A stretch of DNA of 64,000 bases from Pseudomonas gozinkensis (GCF_014863585.1 NZ_CP062253.1:5661501-5725500); one strand, 5' to 3'; positions 52,487-64,000 are shown, counted from the stretch's first letter. A program made the numbers and translations. The notes: generated by a model from the sequence alone, not told the origin.

Positions 52487-52816
52487 TTATTTTTCGGGCA
52501 TCGGTACCGGAAACGGCATCACGTTGCCAACGCCGCCACGGGCTTCGCTGATCTTCGGCGTCCCCAGTCGCTCGACCTCGTCGATGCGCACGATCGAATG
52601 CATCGGCACAAAGCTGCGCACCACACCTTCGAACTGCGCCTTGAGCTTTTCTTCGCTCGGGTCGACGACCACTTGCGTGCGCTCGCCAAAGACGAACTCT
52701 TCCACTTCCAGGAAGCCCCACAGATCACTTTGATAGATCTGCTTGGCGTACATTTCGAACACCTGGCCCTGGTTGAGGAAAATCACCTTGTAGATTGGAG
52801 CTTCGCGTTTGGTCAT
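52487..52816 (-). CDS. DUF1820-domain protein
   Basis: A 109-residue protein of the DUF1820 family, well conserved in gammaproteobacteria. It contains YKVIFLNQGQVFEMYAKQIYQSDLWGFLEVEEF, with VDPSEEKLKAQFEGVVRSFVPMHSIVRIDEV after it, and the tail is Gly/Pro-rich. Function unknown. It is divergent from miaB. Confidence 0.85.
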   Translation of the reverse strand: MTKREAPIYKVIFLNQGQVFEMYAKQIYQSDLWGFLEVEEFVFGERTQVVVDPSEEKLKAQFEGVVRSFVPMHSIVRIDEVERLGTPKISEARGGVGNVMPFPVPMPEK

Positions 52817-52886
52817 GGCGGGTGGACAACATCGGGGTAAAAATGAGGGCGCGAACTATAGCATAGCCACCGGACGCGCAGCGGTA

Positions 52887-52913
52887 GGAACCTGGGGACA
52901 TGTTCCCTATAAT
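52887..52913 (+). promoter_or_regulatory. Probable miaB promoter with an inverted repeat
   Basis: TATAAT at 52908-52913, followed by GCGCGG, is a consensus -10. The preceding bases contain GGAAC (52887-52891) and GTTCC (52902-52906), an inverted repeat between the -35 and -10 positions. The -35 itself (TAGGAA) is poor, so activation by a bound protein is possible. Confidence 0.4.
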
Positions 52914-52948
52914 GCGCGGTTCTTTGAACCACGTGACGACCCTATTCC

Positions 52949-54277
52949 ATGGCCAAGAAGCTTTACATCGAAACCCACGGTTGCCAGATGAACGAGTACG
53001 ACAGCTCGCGCATGGTCGATCTGCTGGGCGAACACCAGGCCCTGGAAGTCACGGCGCGCGCCGAAGATGCCGACGTGATTCTGCTCAACACCTGCTCGAT
53101 CCGCGAACGCGCCCAGGACCGGGTGTATTCCCAGCTCGGCCGCTGGCGTGAACTGAAACTGGCCAACCCGGACATGGTGATCGCCGTCGGCGGCTGCGTG
53201 GCCAGCCAGGAAGGCGCGGCGATCCGTGATCGCGCCCCGTACGTCGACGTGGTCTTCGGCCCGCAAACCCTGCACCGCCTGCCGGAAATGATCGACGCCG
53301 CACGCATCAGCAAACTGCCGCAGGTCGACGTGTCGTTCCCGGAAATCGAAAAATTCGACCACCTGCCCGAGCCGCGCATCGACGGCCCGAGCGCCTATGT
53401 GTCGGTGATGGAAGGCTGCAGCAAGTACTGCACGTTCTGCGTGGTGCCTTACACCCGCGGCGAGGAAGTCAGCCGACCGTTCGACGACGTGATCGCCGAA
53501 ATCATTCACCTGGCCGAAAACGGCGTGCGTGAAGTGACCCTGCTGGGCCAGAACGTCAACGGCTATCGCGGGCTGACCCATGACGGTCGCCTGGCGGACC
53601 TCGCCGAACTGATCCGCGTGGTCGCGGCGGTCGACGGCATCGATCGCATCCGCTACACCACCTCGCACCCGCTGGAGTTCTCCGACAGCCTGATCCAGGC
53701 CCACGCCGAAGTCCCGGAACTGGTGAAGCACCTGCACCTGCCGGTGCAGTCGGGTTCGGACCGGATCCTGGCCGCGATGAAGCGCAACCACACGGCGCTG
53801 GAGTACAAATCCAAGCTGCGCAAACTGCGTGCGGCCGTACCGGGTATCTGCATCAGTTCGGACTTCATCGTCGGCTTCCCGGGGGAAACCGAGAAAGATT
53901 TCGAACAGACCATGAAGCTGATTGCCGACGTCGGTTTCGACTTTTCCTACTCGTTCGTCTACAGCCAACGCCCTGGTACTCCGGCCGCCGATCTGGCCGA
54001 CGACACCCCGGAAGAACTGAAAAAAGAGCGCCTGAACGCCTTGCAGCATCGCTTGAACCAGCAAGGTTTCGAGATCAGCCGACAAATGGTCGGTTCGATC
54101 CAGCGGATTCTGGTGACCGATTATTCGAAGAAGGACCCGGGCGAGCTGCAAGGGCGCACCGAGAATAATCGTATCGTCAACTTCCGCTGCGATAATCCGA
54201 CCCTGATCGGCCAGTTCGCCGACGTGCACATCGACGCGGCGCAACCGCACTCGCTGCGCGGCTCGCTGATCCAGTAA
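52949..54277 (+). CDS. miaB: tRNA-2-methylthio-N6-dimethylallyladenosine synthase
   Basis: A 442-residue radical-SAM methylthiotransferase that adds the 2-methylthio group to i6A37 of tRNA. The N-terminal cluster cysteines are Cys12, Cys49 and Cys83; the radical-SAM cysteines are Cys157, Cys161 and Cys164 (CSKYCTFC). The TRAM domain is at the C-terminus ([27 protein letters not shown]). Length is normal. A REP pair follows and separates it from phoH. Confidence 0.96.
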   Translation: MAKKLYIETHGCQMNEYDSSRMVDLLGEHQALEVTARAEDADVILLNTCSIRERAQDRVYSQLGRWRELKLANPDMVIAVGGCVASQEGAAIRDRAPYVDVVFGPQTLHRLPEMIDAARISKLPQVDVSFPEIEKFDHLPEPRIDGPSAYVSVMEGCSKYCTFCVVPYTRGEEVSRPFDDVIAEIIHLAENGVREVTLLGQNVNGYRGLTHDGRLADLAELIRVVAAVDGIDRIRYTTSHPLEFSDSLIQAHAEVPELVKHLHLPVQSGSDRILAAMKRNHTALEYKSKLRKLRAAVPGICISSDFIVGFPGETEKDFEQTMKLIADVGFDFSYSFVYSQRPGTPAADLADDTPEELKKERLNALQHRLNQQGFEISRQMVGSIQRILVTDYSKKDPGELQGRTENNRIVNFRCDNPTLIGQFADVHIDAAQPHSLRGSLIQ

Positions 54278-54302
54278 CAAATATCAGAAACGCTGAGAAT
54301 TC

Positions 54303-54409
54303 TGTGGGAGCTGCGGTGCGACGATTCGACTTGCCAGCGATGAGGCCATCAGCCCCGACCAATATGTCGCCTGTCGTACCGCTCTCGCTGGCAAGCCAGC
54401 TCCCACAGT
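54303..54409. repeat. Chimeric BIME between miaB and phoH
   Basis: The right arm (TCGCTGGCAAGCCAGCTCCCACAG) is the GCTGGC-type REP. The left arm is GTGGGAGCTG, then about 16 extra bases (CGGTGCGACGATTCGA), then CTTGCCAGCGATG, so its own hairpin is broken or lengthened. The inserted piece resembles another REP variant of this genus. Confidence 0.75.
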
Positions 54410-54520
54410 GGCCTGCATTGTTCTTGAGAACAGGCTCATCAATTTAAGAGCTTTCGCACCCACGCCACTGGCGTTATCCTTGATTTCATCCTAATTGCCC
54501 CAGGGCGGCTAAATACGACC

Positions 54521-55525
54521 TTGAACGCACCCATCGAACCACATCGTTTTATCCTCGAGCCCTTTGAGGCTCGCCGCTTCGCCAATCTGTGCGGGCAGTT
54601 CGACGAGCACCTGCGCCTGATCGAACAGCGCCTGGCCATCGAGATCCGCAACCGCGGCAATCAATTCGAACTGATCGGCGAACCCAAGCTCACCACTTCC
54701 GCGGAAAACCTTATTCGCCGCCTGTACCGGGAAACCAAGGGTTCAGAGCTGTCGCCGGATACGGTGCACCTGTTCCTGCAGGAATCGGCCGTCGAGCAAC
54801 TGGACAACCACGCCCCCGCCGAAGCCTCCGTCGCCCTGCGCACCAAGAAAGGCATGATTCGCCCACGCGGCTTGAATCAGCTGCGCTACGTGAAGGAAAT
54901 CCTCGGCAACGACATCAACTTCGGCATCGGCCCGGCCGGTACCGGCAAGACCTATCTGGCTGTCGCCTGTGCGGTGGATGCGCTGGAGCGCGAGCAGATC
55001 CGTCGCATCCTGCTGGTGCGTCCGGCGGTCGAAGCCGGTGAAAAACTCGGCTTCCTGCCCGGCGACCTGTCGCAGAAGATCGACCCGTACCTGCGCCCGC
55101 TCTACGACGCACTCTACGAGATGCTCGGGTTTGAATACGTGGCCAAGCTGATCGAACGTCAAGTGATCGAAGTTGCACCGCTGGCCTACATGCGCGGTCG
55201 CACGTTGAACAACAGCTTCATCATTCTCGACGAAAGTCAGAACACCACCGTCGAACAGATGAAGATGTTCCTGACCCGGATCGGTTTCGGCTCCACGGCC
55301 GTGATCACCGGCGACATCACCCAGGTCGACCTGCCGCGCGGCACCAAGTCCGGACTTCATCACGTCATCGAAGTCCTGAAAGATGTGCCGGGCATCAGCT
55401 TCACCCACTTCCAGCCCAAAGACGTGGTGCGCCATCCATTGGTGCAACGCATCGTCGAAGCCTACGAGCGCTTCGAGACGCGTGTCGCTGATGAAGCGCC
55501 AAAGGACACCCGCCACGATGCTTGA
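54521..55525 (+). CDS. ybeZ: PhoH-family ATPase (YbeZ)
   Basis: A 334-residue PhoH-like protein. The N-terminal RNA-binding-like segment is followed by the ATPase core: Walker A GPAGTGKT (residues 137-144), Walker [10 protein letters not shown], and [14 protein letters not shown]. The start is TTG at 54521, before [19 protein letters not shown]; no ATG exists upstream of this conserved start. It overlaps ybeY by eight bases. YbeZ partners YbeY in ribosome and RNA quality control. Confidence 0.92.
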   Translation: MNAPIEPHRFILEPFEARRFANLCGQFDEHLRLIEQRLAIEIRNRGNQFELIGEPKLTTSAENLIRRLYRETKGSELSPDTVHLFLQESAVEQLDNHAPAEASVALRTKKGMIRPRGLNQLRYVKEILGNDINFGIGPAGTGKTYLAVACAVDALEREQIRRILLVRPAVEAGEKLGFLPGDLSQKIDPYLRPLYDALYEMLGFEYVAKLIERQVIEVAPLAYMRGRTLNNSFIILDESQNTTVEQMKMFLTRIGFGSTAVITGDITQVDLPRGTKSGLHHVIEVLKDVPGISFTHFQPKDVVRHPLVQRIVEAYERFETRVADEAPKDTRHDA

Positions 55526-56012
55526 GCTTGACCTGCAAATCGCGACCGAAGCGTCTGCGCCGACCGAAGCCGAGTTCCGCCAATGGTGCGAACTGGCCCT
55601 GCGCCAGCGCACCGCCGACTCGGAAATGACCATTCGTCTGGTCGACGAAGAAGAAGGCCGCGAACTGAATCACACCTGGCGCCACAAGGATTACGCGACC
55701 AACGTCCTGTCCTTTCCCGCCGAGGTGCCCGACGAGTTTCTCGACATTCCATTGCTGGGCGATCTGGTGATCTGCGTGGCCGTGGTTGAGCGTGAGGCCG
55801 CCGAACAGGGCAAGGAACTAAAGGCCCACTGGGCACATCTGGTCATTCACGGCTGCTTGCATCTGCTTGGTTACGACCATATAGATGACGAGGAAGCCGA
55901 GGAAATGGAAGCACTGGAACGCGAGTTGCTTGCCGAATTGGGTTATCCCGATCCATACGCGGACGACGAAACCGAAACATCCCCTATCGTTACAACAAAG
56001 GATTCAGAGTAA
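55518..56012 (+). CDS. ybeY: Endoribonuclease YbeY
   Basis: A 164-residue zinc-dependent RNase for 16S rRNA maturation. The metal site is His111-x3-His115-x5-His121 ([11 protein letters not shown]), and the conserved Arg/Asp region is [15 protein letters not shown]. Starts inside the last codons of the PhoH gene; CorC follows after five bases. The C-terminus is unusually acidic (YADDETETS). Confidence 0.95.
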   Translation: MLELDLQIATEASAPTEAEFRQWCELALRQRTADSEMTIRLVDEEEGRELNHTWRHKDYATNVLSFPAEVPDEFLDIPLLGDLVICVAVVEREAAEQGKELKAHWAHLVIHGCLHLLGYDHIDDEEAEEMEALERELLAELGYPDPYADDETETSPIVTTKDSE

Positions 56013-56017
56013 TCGCT

Positions 56018-56857
56018 ATGAGCGAAGATCGATCGAGCAACGGGCAGAAGTCATGGCTGGGTAAACTGACCCAGGCTTTTGCCCACGAGCCGAAGAACCG
56101 CCAGGAGCTGCTGGAGCTGCTGCGCGATGCACATCAGAACAAACTGCTGGACAGCGAAGCGCTGGCCATCGTCGAAGGCGCCATCCAGGTGGCTGACCTG
56201 CAGGTTCGCGACATCATGGTGCCGCGCTCGCAGATGATCAGCATCAAGGCGACCCAGACACCCCGCGAATTCCTCCCTGCCGTGGTCGACTCGGCCCACT
56301 CGCGCTACCCGGTCATCGGCGAAAGCCATGACGACGTGATGGGCGTGCTGCTGGCCAAGGATCTGCTGCCGTTGATCCTCAAGGAGAACGGCGACAGCTT
56401 CAACATCAAGGATCTGCTGCGCCCGGCCACGTTCGTGCCGGAGTCCAAGCGTCTGAACGTGTTGCTGCGTGAATTCCGCGCCAACCACAACCACATGGCC
56501 ATCGTCATCGACGAATACGGCGGCGTGGCGGGTCTGGTGACCATCGAAGACGTGCTCGAGCAAATCGTCGGCGACATCGAAGACGAGCACGACGTCGAAG
56601 AAGACAGCTACATCAAGCCGCTGCCCAGCGGTGATTTCCTGATCAAGGCCCTGACGCCGATCGAGAACTTCAACGAGTTCTTCGACAGCGAATTCTCCGA
56701 CGACGAGTTCGACACCGTCGGCGGGCTGGTGATGAGCGCGTTCGGGCACTTGCCAAAACGCAACGAAATCACTGAAATCGGCGCTTATCGTTTCCGCATC
56801 CTGAACGCCGACAGCCGTCGGATTCATTTGCTGCGACTGACCCCAATCGCCCGGTAA
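56018..56857 (+). CDS. corC: CBS/CorC-domain protein (YbeX)
   Basis: A 279-residue protein with two CBS domains (about 70-195, beginning DIMVPRSQMISIKATQT) and a C-terminal CorC_HlyC domain (FDTVGGLVMSAFGHLPKRNE). It lacks the N-terminal membrane helices of the long CorB/C proteins. It is linked to magnesium/cobalt efflux and, through operon neighbours, to ribosome metabolism. Fourth gene of the miaB-phoH-ybeY-corC-lnt neighbourhood. Confidence 0.93.
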   Translation: MSEDRSSNGQKSWLGKLTQAFAHEPKNRQELLELLRDAHQNKLLDSEALAIVEGAIQVADLQVRDIMVPRSQMISIKATQTPREFLPAVVDSAHSRYPVIGESHDDVMGVLLAKDLLPLILKENGDSFNIKDLLRPATFVPESKRLNVLLREFRANHNHMAIVIDEYGGVAGLVTIEDVLEQIVGDIEDEHDVEEDSYIKPLPSGDFLIKALTPIENFNEFFDSEFSDDEFDTVGGLVMSAFGHLPKRNEITEIGAYRFRILNADSRRIHLLRLTPIAR

Positions 56858-56874
56858 AAAATCTAAGGATTGAA

Positions 56875-58398
56875 ATGCGCTGGACAACCCGCCCCGGCTG
56901 GCCCGGTAACCTGCTGGCCGTGGCGGCCGGTGCAATCACCACCTTCGCTCTCGCACCGTTCGATCTCTGGCCGCTGGCCCTGCTGGCGGTCGGCCTGTTC
57001 TACGCAGGCCTGCGCGAGCTGAGCCCGCGCCAGGCGCTAGGTCGCGGATGGTGCTTCGGCTTCGGCCTGTTCGGTGCCGGCACCAGCTGGATCTATTACA
57101 GCATCCACCACTTCGGCGGCGCTTCGGTGCTGCTGGCCGGTTTCCTGATGCTGATCTTCACCGCGGCCATTGCCTGGTTTTTCGCACTGCCCGCGTGGCT
57201 GTGGGCGCGCTGGTTGCGGCGTAACGAAGCGCCGGTGGCCGATGCCTTGGCCTTTGCTGCGCTGTGGGTTGGCCAGGAGGCGTTCCGTGGCTGGTTCCTC
57301 ACCGGTTTCCCATGGCTGTATTCCGGTTACAGCCAGCTCGATGGCCCGCTGGCCGGGCTCGCGCCAGTAGGCGGCATGTGGCTGGTGTCGTTTGTCCTGG
57401 CGCTGACCGCTGCACTGATCTACAACGCACCGCGCCTGCTGCAAACCCGTCGCAAAATCTTCATCGTTGCCGGTCTGGTATTGCTGATCGGGCCATGGGC
57501 TGCGGGTATTGCGCTCAAGGGCCATGCCTGGACCAGCCCGGCCGGCGCGCCGCTGACCGTTGCTGCCATCCAGGGCAACGTCGCACAAAGCATGAAATGG
57601 GACCCGGCCGAGCTCAATGCGCAGCTGGCGCTGTACCGCGACCTGAGCTTCCGCTCCAAACCGGTTGATCTGCTGATCTGGCCGGAAACCGCTGTCCCGG
57701 TGCTCAAGGAGTCCGCCGAGGGCTACCTCGGCATGATGGGCAACTTCGCCGCCGAGCGTAAATCGGCGCTGATCACTGGCGTGCCGATCCGCGAAATGGT
57801 CCGTCACGAGAAGCGCTTCTTCAACGGCATCACTGTGGTCGGCGAAGGCGATGGCACTTACCTGAAGCAGAAACTGGTGCCATTCGGCGAATACGTACCG
57901 TTGCAGGACATCCTGCGCGGACTGATTGCGTTCTTCGACCTGCCGATGTCCGACTTCGCCCGCGGCCCAGCGGATCAGGCCCTGCTGCAGGCCAAGGGAT
58001 ATCAGATCGCGCCGTTCATCTGCTACGAAGTGGTCTACCCGGAATTCGCCGCAGGTCTGGCGGCACGCAGCGATCTGCTGCTGACGATCAGCAACGACAC
58101 GTGGTTTGGTACGTCCATCGGCCCGTTGCAACACCTGCAAATGGCGCAGATGCGCGCGCTTGAAGCCGGACGCTGGATGATCCGCGCGACCAACAACGGC
58201 GTGACCGGGTTGATCAACCCGTTCGGGCAGATCACCGAACGCATTCCGCAGTTCGAACAAGGCGTGCTCTACGGCGAAGTGGTGCCGATGCACAACCTGA
58301 CGCCGTATCTGCAATGGCGCTCGTGGCCGCTGATCATCCTGTGTGTGGTGCTGTTCGGCTGGGCGCTGATGACCAACCGGATGTCCAAGACTCTCTGA
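56875..58398 (+). CDS. lnt: Apolipoprotein N-acyltransferase
   Basis: A 507-residue inner-membrane enzyme that adds the third acyl chain to lipoproteins. Seven or so hydrophobic helices occupy about 10-200. The nitrilase domain follows with the catalytic triad Glu (LIWPETAVPV), Lys (KQKLVPFGEYVP) and Cys (PFICYEVVYPE). It starts 17 bases after corC. Essential in most gammaproteobacteria. Confidence 0.96.
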   Translation: MRWTTRPGWPGNLLAVAAGAITTFALAPFDLWPLALLAVGLFYAGLRELSPRQALGRGWCFGFGLFGAGTSWIYYSIHHFGGASVLLAGFLMLIFTAAIAWFFALPAWLWARWLRRNEAPVADALAFAALWVGQEAFRGWFLTGFPWLYSGYSQLDGPLAGLAPVGGMWLVSFVLALTAALIYNAPRLLQTRRKIFIVAGLVLLIGPWAAGIALKGHAWTSPAGAPLTVAAIQGNVAQSMKWDPAELNAQLALYRDLSFRSKPVDLLIWPETAVPVLKESAEGYLGMMGNFAAERKSALITGVPIREMVRHEKRFFNGITVVGEGDGTYLKQKLVPFGEYVPLQDILRGLIAFFDLPMSDFARGPADQALLQAKGYQIAPFICYEVVYPEFAAGLAARSDLLLTISNDTWFGTSIGPLQHLQMAQMRALEAGRWMIRATNNGVTGLINPFGQITERIPQFEQGVLYGEVVPMHNLTPYLQWRSWPLIILCVVLFGWALMTNRMSKTL

Positions 58399-58403
58399 GA
58401 TAT

Positions 58404-58450
58404 CGCCCGCTCCCACAGATGATCACTGTGGGAGCGAGCTTGCTCGAAGG
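58404..58450. repeat. Degenerate REP pair after lnt
   Basis: A shortened pair: CGCCCGCTCCCACAG faces GTGGGAGCGAGCTTGCTCGA. The left arm has lost most of the core, so only a short stem remains. Lies between convergent genes. Confidence 0.75.
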
Positions 58451-58469
58451 CGCCACCAACGACACCGCG

Positions 58470-59249
58470 TCAATCGGCGCTGTCACCCCCTCGGTAGAAC
58501 AGCGAATAACCGATCTGCCCCACCGCCTCGTTCATCAACTGCCCGCTCTGCCAGATCGACTTGAACTCCGGCAGCCAGCCGCCAAACGGTCGCGCATTAT
58601 CCGTACCGAGGAAACCGACCGGCGCCGGCACCACTTCAAATCCAGCCTGTTGATAACTCCACACCGCACGCGGCATGTGCCAGGCCTGGGTCACCAGCAC
58701 GATGCGTTTGACGCCTTCCGGCAACAGCATTTTGGCGCTGAATTCGGCGTTCTCCCACGTGGTACGGCTCTCCCCTTCCTGCCAGCGCACCGCCACCCCG
58801 AAATCATCGCGCAGCGAATCCGCCATCAGTTTGGCTTCAGTCGGCGGCGTACCGTAATGCAGGCCACCGCTGGTCAGAATCGGCAACCCCGAAGCCTTGG
58901 CCAGTCGCGCCGCATAACGCTGGCGCTCCAGCCCTACACCGGTCGGTTGATCCTCGCCCCAGGCCACATCGCCGCGTTCACGGCCTGATCCCAGCACCAC
59001 AATCGCATCGGCGCGCTGTGCAAGGCTTGTCCACGCTTCCCGGGCCAGCGGCGGCTCGCGCTCCAGGGCCTTGGCGCCCCATTGCACGACCACCGGCAGA
59101 CTCATCAGCAAGAAACCGCCAAAACCCAGGGCAAAACACAGCCCGGCCAGTCGCGGCCGCGAACGTCGCAACCACCAGGCGACGAGTAGCAGCAACAAGA
59201 GAAGGCCAGGCGGCAATAGAAGCTGTTTAATCAAATAACGAAAAGGCAT
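58470..59249 (-). CDS. elyC: YdcF/ElyC-family membrane protein (DUF218)
   Basis: A 259-residue protein with two N-terminal helices (about 8-26 and 36-55), and a DUF218 domain from about 80 onward: ADAIVVLGSGRERGD, ILTSGGLHYG, and VLVTQAWHMPRAVWSYQQAG. It is the same length as E. coli ElyC, which is needed for peptidoglycan assembly at low temperature. The DUF218 domain may bind or modify an undecaprenyl lipid; no catalysis is shown. Orthology to ElyC is likely but not certain. Confidence 0.8.
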   Translation of the reverse strand: MPFRYLIKQLLLPPGLLLLLLLVAWWLRRSRPRLAGLCFALGFGGFLLMSLPVVVQWGAKALEREPPLAREAWTSLAQRADAIVVLGSGRERGDVAWGEDQPTGVGLERQRYAARLAKASGLPILTSGGLHYGTPPTEAKLMADSLRDDFGVAVRWQEGESRTTWENAEFSAKMLLPEGVKRIVLVTQAWHMPRAVWSYQQAGFEVVPAPVGFLGTDNARPFGGWLPEFKSIWQSGQLMNEAVGQIGYSLFYRGGDSAD

Positions 59250-59354
59250 CGAGCATCTCCAGAGATGCCCGAAGCCTAAGTGGGTTGATACAGCGCGACA
59301 ACCAGTAGGGTCGGATCCCGTTGAAAAAGATCCGCTTTTTGACCTGCCATGCGT

Positions 59355-59678
59355 TTACTTGGCCTGCAGAGTCCTAATCTTGACGGAGTCTCTGCCGGGC
59401 GCCTTGTCCTTGAGCCAGATGACTTTGGCCGAACGGGGTGCATCGAGTTGCTTCACTGCCTGTGACAGGTATCCGTGGGTTTCACGCTCACTGCGATCCA
59501 GATAGGCCTTGACCAATTCGAACTCGGCGGGGCTCAAGCCACGCAATTCCAGCTCCAGGGGGCGCTCGTCGCGCAGCCGGCCAGCGGTTTTTGCAGCGTC
59601 CAGGGCCATACCCAGACGATCGATCAACCGCTCGTACAACTCGGGTTTGGTAACGTTTTTTTGCTGTGACTCCACCAT
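59355..59678 (-). CDS. Conserved hypothetical protein (107 aa)
   Basis: A charged, soluble, 107-residue protein without cysteines. It looks mostly alpha-helical: KPELYERLIDRLGMALDAAKT, then GLSPAEFELVKAYLDRSERET and a basic C-terminus. The helical pattern faintly recalls the N-terminal part of the DUF1451 proteins encoded beside leuS in other bacteria, but the zinc ribbon is missing. The gene is about 250 bases upstream of leuS on the opposite strand, and 105 bases from the ElyC-like gene. Function unknown. Confidence 0.7.
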   Translation of the reverse strand: MVESQQKNVTKPELYERLIDRLGMALDAAKTAGRLRDERPLELELRGLSPAEFELVKAYLDRSERETHGYLSQAVKQLDAPRSAKVIWLKDKAPGRDSVKIRTLQAK

Positions 59679-59851
59679 CCCTCACCTCATTGAAGATAAG
59701 ACTCACTCCCCAGTTAGAGCTTAGCTTCGCTGCACAAACCGGCTGCACGCCGCGACCAACGGCCCTCGCCGCGATTTTGACCGGTCAAACGGCTGCAATC
59801 AGGGTTTCCCTAGGCCGAGCGCGGTCATGTATGCTACGGCGCTTCCTGTAA

Positions 59852-62539
<2,688 letters not shown>

Positions 62540-62546
62540 TTGGATC

Positions 62547-62570
62547 GGGCGTCAGGTCAGCCTGACGCCC
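62547..62570 (+). other. Intercistronic hairpin between leuS and lptE
   Basis: GGGCGTCAGG and CCTGACGCCC form a perfect ten-base-pair stem around TCAG, eight bases past the leuS stop. There is no T-run, so it probably acts as partial terminator or RNA stabiliser within the operon. Confidence 0.55.
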
Positions 62571-62626
62571 AGTAAAACCTTTCGGGCCACAGAACCGGCC
62601 CACATGGTTTCAAGGGGAGCAACACA

Positions 62627-63232
62627 ATGATCAAACGCAATCTGCTGGTGATGGGCCTCGCTGTCCTGTTGAGCGCCTGCGGTTTCCAGCTGCGTGGTAC
62701 TGGCACCAACGAACTGTCGATCAAGGAGCTCGACCTGAGCGCCCGCAACGCCTACGGCGAAACAGTGACGCAACTGCGTCAGGTGCTGGAGGCCAGCGGC
62801 GTCAAGATCGTATCCGGTGCGCCGTACAAGTTGTACCTGGCGGATGAGCAGGAAACCCAGCGAATCCTCAGCTACGCTGGCGCCGGTCGTACTGGCGAAT
62901 ATCAGGTGAGCACAGTGCTGAACTACGATATCCGTGGTGAAAAAGACCTGCTGCTCAAAAGCGACAAGCTTGAAGTGCAGAAAGTGTTCATCCACGACGG
63001 CAACAACCTGGTGGGTTCCGACCAGGAAGCCAACGATGCCCGCCGTGAAACCCGCCGCGAGCTGGTACAACGCATGATGCTGCGTCTGCAACAACTGACG
63101 CCGGCACAGCTGGACGCTCTGCAGCAAACCGCCAACGCGCGGGCCAAGGCAGAAGCCGACGCCCTCGAAGCGGCACAGAAGGCTGAAGCGGAAACCCCGC
63201 GCCAGTCGCCGCTCGAACTGCCGCAGCAGTAA
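62627..63232 (+). CDS. lptE: LPS-assembly lipoprotein LptE
   Basis: A 201-residue outer-membrane lipoprotein that plugs LptD for LPS insertion. The signal ends at LLSA-Cys (residue 20), followed by GFQLRGTG, the LptE hallmark. The middle LYLADEQETQRILSYAGAGRTGEY is as in other LptE proteins. The C-terminal tail (about 165-201) is Ala/Glu/Gln-rich and poorly conserved. It lies between leuS and holA. Confidence 0.95.
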   Translation: MIKRNLLVMGLAVLLSACGFQLRGTGTNELSIKELDLSARNAYGETVTQLRQVLEASGVKIVSGAPYKLYLADEQETQRILSYAGAGRTGEYQVSTVLNYDIRGEKDLLLKSDKLEVQKVFIHDGNNLVGSDQEANDARRETRRELVQRMMLRLQQLTPAQLDALQQTANARAKAEADALEAAQKAEAETPRQSPLELPQQ

Positions 63233-63238
63233 GACGTT

Positions 63239-63258
63239 CGGGGCGCTCAGGCGCCCCG
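63239..63258 (+). other. Hairpin between lptE and holA
   Basis: CGGGGCGC and GCGCCCCG pair perfectly over eight bases around TCAG. It lies just after the lptE stop and 13 bases before the holA start. No T-run, so not a clear terminator. Confidence 0.5.
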
Positions 63259-63271
63259 TTCGCCCTCTCTT

Positions 63272-64000
63272 ATGAAGCTCGCTCCCGCTCAACTCGGCAA
63301 ACACCTGCAAGGCGCTCTCGCGCCGGTCTACATCATCAGCGGCGATGACCCGCTGCTGTGCCAGGAAGCAGCCGACGCCATTCGTTCCGCTGCCCGTCAG
63401 CAAGGGTTCGACGAACGCCAGGTCTTTGCCGCCGACGCCAATTTCGATTGGGGTACGCTGCTGCAGGCCGGCGCCAGCATGTCGCTGTTCGCCGAAAAGC
63501 GCCTGCTGGAACTTCGCCTGCCCTCGGGCAAACCCGGTGACAAGGGTGCTGCAGCATTTATCGAATACTGCTCGCGCCCGGCTGAAGACACGGTGCTGCT
63601 TATCAGTTTGCCCAAGCTGGACGGCAGCGCGCAGAAGACCAAGTGGGGCAAGGCGCTGGTCGAAGGTCAGCAGACCCAGTTCATCCAGATCTGGCCGGTG
63701 GACGCCAACCAGTTGCCGAGCTGGATTCGTCAGCGTCTGTCCCAGGCCGGCCTGTCGGCCAGCCAGGACGCGGTCGAACTGATTGCTGCGCGGGTCGAAG
63801 GCAACCTGCTGGCCGCTGCGCAAGAGATCGAAAAGCTCAAGTTGATGGCGGAAGGCGGGCAGATCACCGTCGAAACGGTACAGGCGGCCGTGGCCGACAG
63901 TGCGCGCTTCGACGTGTTCGGCCTGACCGACGCGGTGCTCAACGGCGAACCGGCCCACGCTCTGCGCATGCTCGAAGGGCTGCGCGGTGAAGGGGTCGAG
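63272..64000 (+). CDS. holA: DNA polymerase III subunit delta (partial)
   Basis: The first 243 codons of holA; the end lies beyond the window. HolA is the clamp-opening subunit of the DNA polymerase III clamp loader. The N-terminal AAA-like domain reads LGKHLQGALAPVYIISGDDPLLCQEAADAI, and the middle DANQLPSWIRQRLSQAGL and ARVEGNLLAAAQEIEKL are typical delta-subunit segments. The ATG at 63272 gives the standard HolA start. Confidence 0.95.
   Translation, partial: MKLAPAQLGKHLQGALAPVYIISGDDPLLCQEAADAIRSAARQQGFDERQVFAADANFDWGTLLQAGASMSLFAEKRLLELRLPSGKPGDKGAAAFIEYCSRPAEDTVLLISLPKLDGSAQKTKWGKALVEGQQTQFIQIWPVDANQLPSWIRQRLSQAGLSASQDAVELIAARVEGNLLAAAQEIEKLKLMAEGGQITVETVQAAVADSARFDVFGLTDAVLNGEPAHALRMLEGLRGEGVE

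Overview
The window is chromosomal DNA of a Pseudomonas, most likely from the P. fluorescens complex. The evidence is the G+C-rich coding sequence, the Pseudomonas-type gene blocks (thiD-thiE-hemL; miaB-phoH-ybeY-corC-lnt; leuS-lptE-holA) and at least twelve REP/BIME palindromes built on GTGGGAGCGAGCTTGCTCGC and its variants. I see no rRNA, tRNA, prophage, insertion sequence, integrase or CRISPR array. The window opens in the last 48 codons of trmA and closes inside holA.

Layout. (1) 1-1118: end of trmA, a terminator, and a two-gene DUF4160/DUF2442 module that resembles a toxin-antitoxin pair. (2) 1280-8042: a LysR regulator, then a dehydroshikimate catabolic cluster: aroQ, an AroE-type dehydrogenase, a TetR regulator, quiC and an MFS transporter. 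Together these would take up quinate/shikimate-type compounds and turn them into protocatechuate. Two cis-elements recur in front of aroQ and in the quiC/MFS intergenic region. One equals the PcaR target as I remember it; the other is a probable operator for the local TetR. (3) 8152-14600: a module of unassigned substrate. It holds an EamA transporter, a TIM-barrel isomerase and a Gfo/Idh/MocA dehydrogenase on the minus strand; an IclR repressor; and a KstD-like flavoprotein plus a DkgB-like aldo-keto reductase on the plus strand. A shared 19-bp operator sits in front of both catabolic operons. I consider this the best candidate for an undescribed pathway.

(4) 14805-28666: mostly housekeeping and envelope genes (YpfJ peptidase, alpha/beta hydrolase, HAD phosphatase, TesB, GNAT, HDAC-like amidohydrolase, HI0933 flavoprotein, RhlE, EamA/Lrp pair, a DnaQ-like exonuclease next to a NYN nuclease, DUF2076, YciC, EEP phosphatase). 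(5) 28669-35723: a Tau/Ssu-type ABC importer, a class III omega-transaminase and a PuuC-like aldehyde dehydrogenase, with a divergent LysR. This suggests uptake and oxidation of an amine or sulfonate. (6) 35727-48550: HrpB, a small lipoprotein, FieF, a Gln/Asn/Pro-rich DUF6515 protein, an Lrp regulator with a possible divergent small transcript, DUF2788, RluE, AMP nucleosidase, AidB, and a 7TMR-DISM hybrid histidine kinase. (7) 48855-64000: thiamine and haem genes, a Sel1 protein, DUF1820, miaB-phoH-ybeY-corC-lnt, an ElyC-like protein, a small unknown, and leuS-lptE-holA.

All positions come from reading the sequence. Family names rest on recognised motifs, not on database searches. Several genes use GTG or TTG starts, and those choices are explained in the entries.
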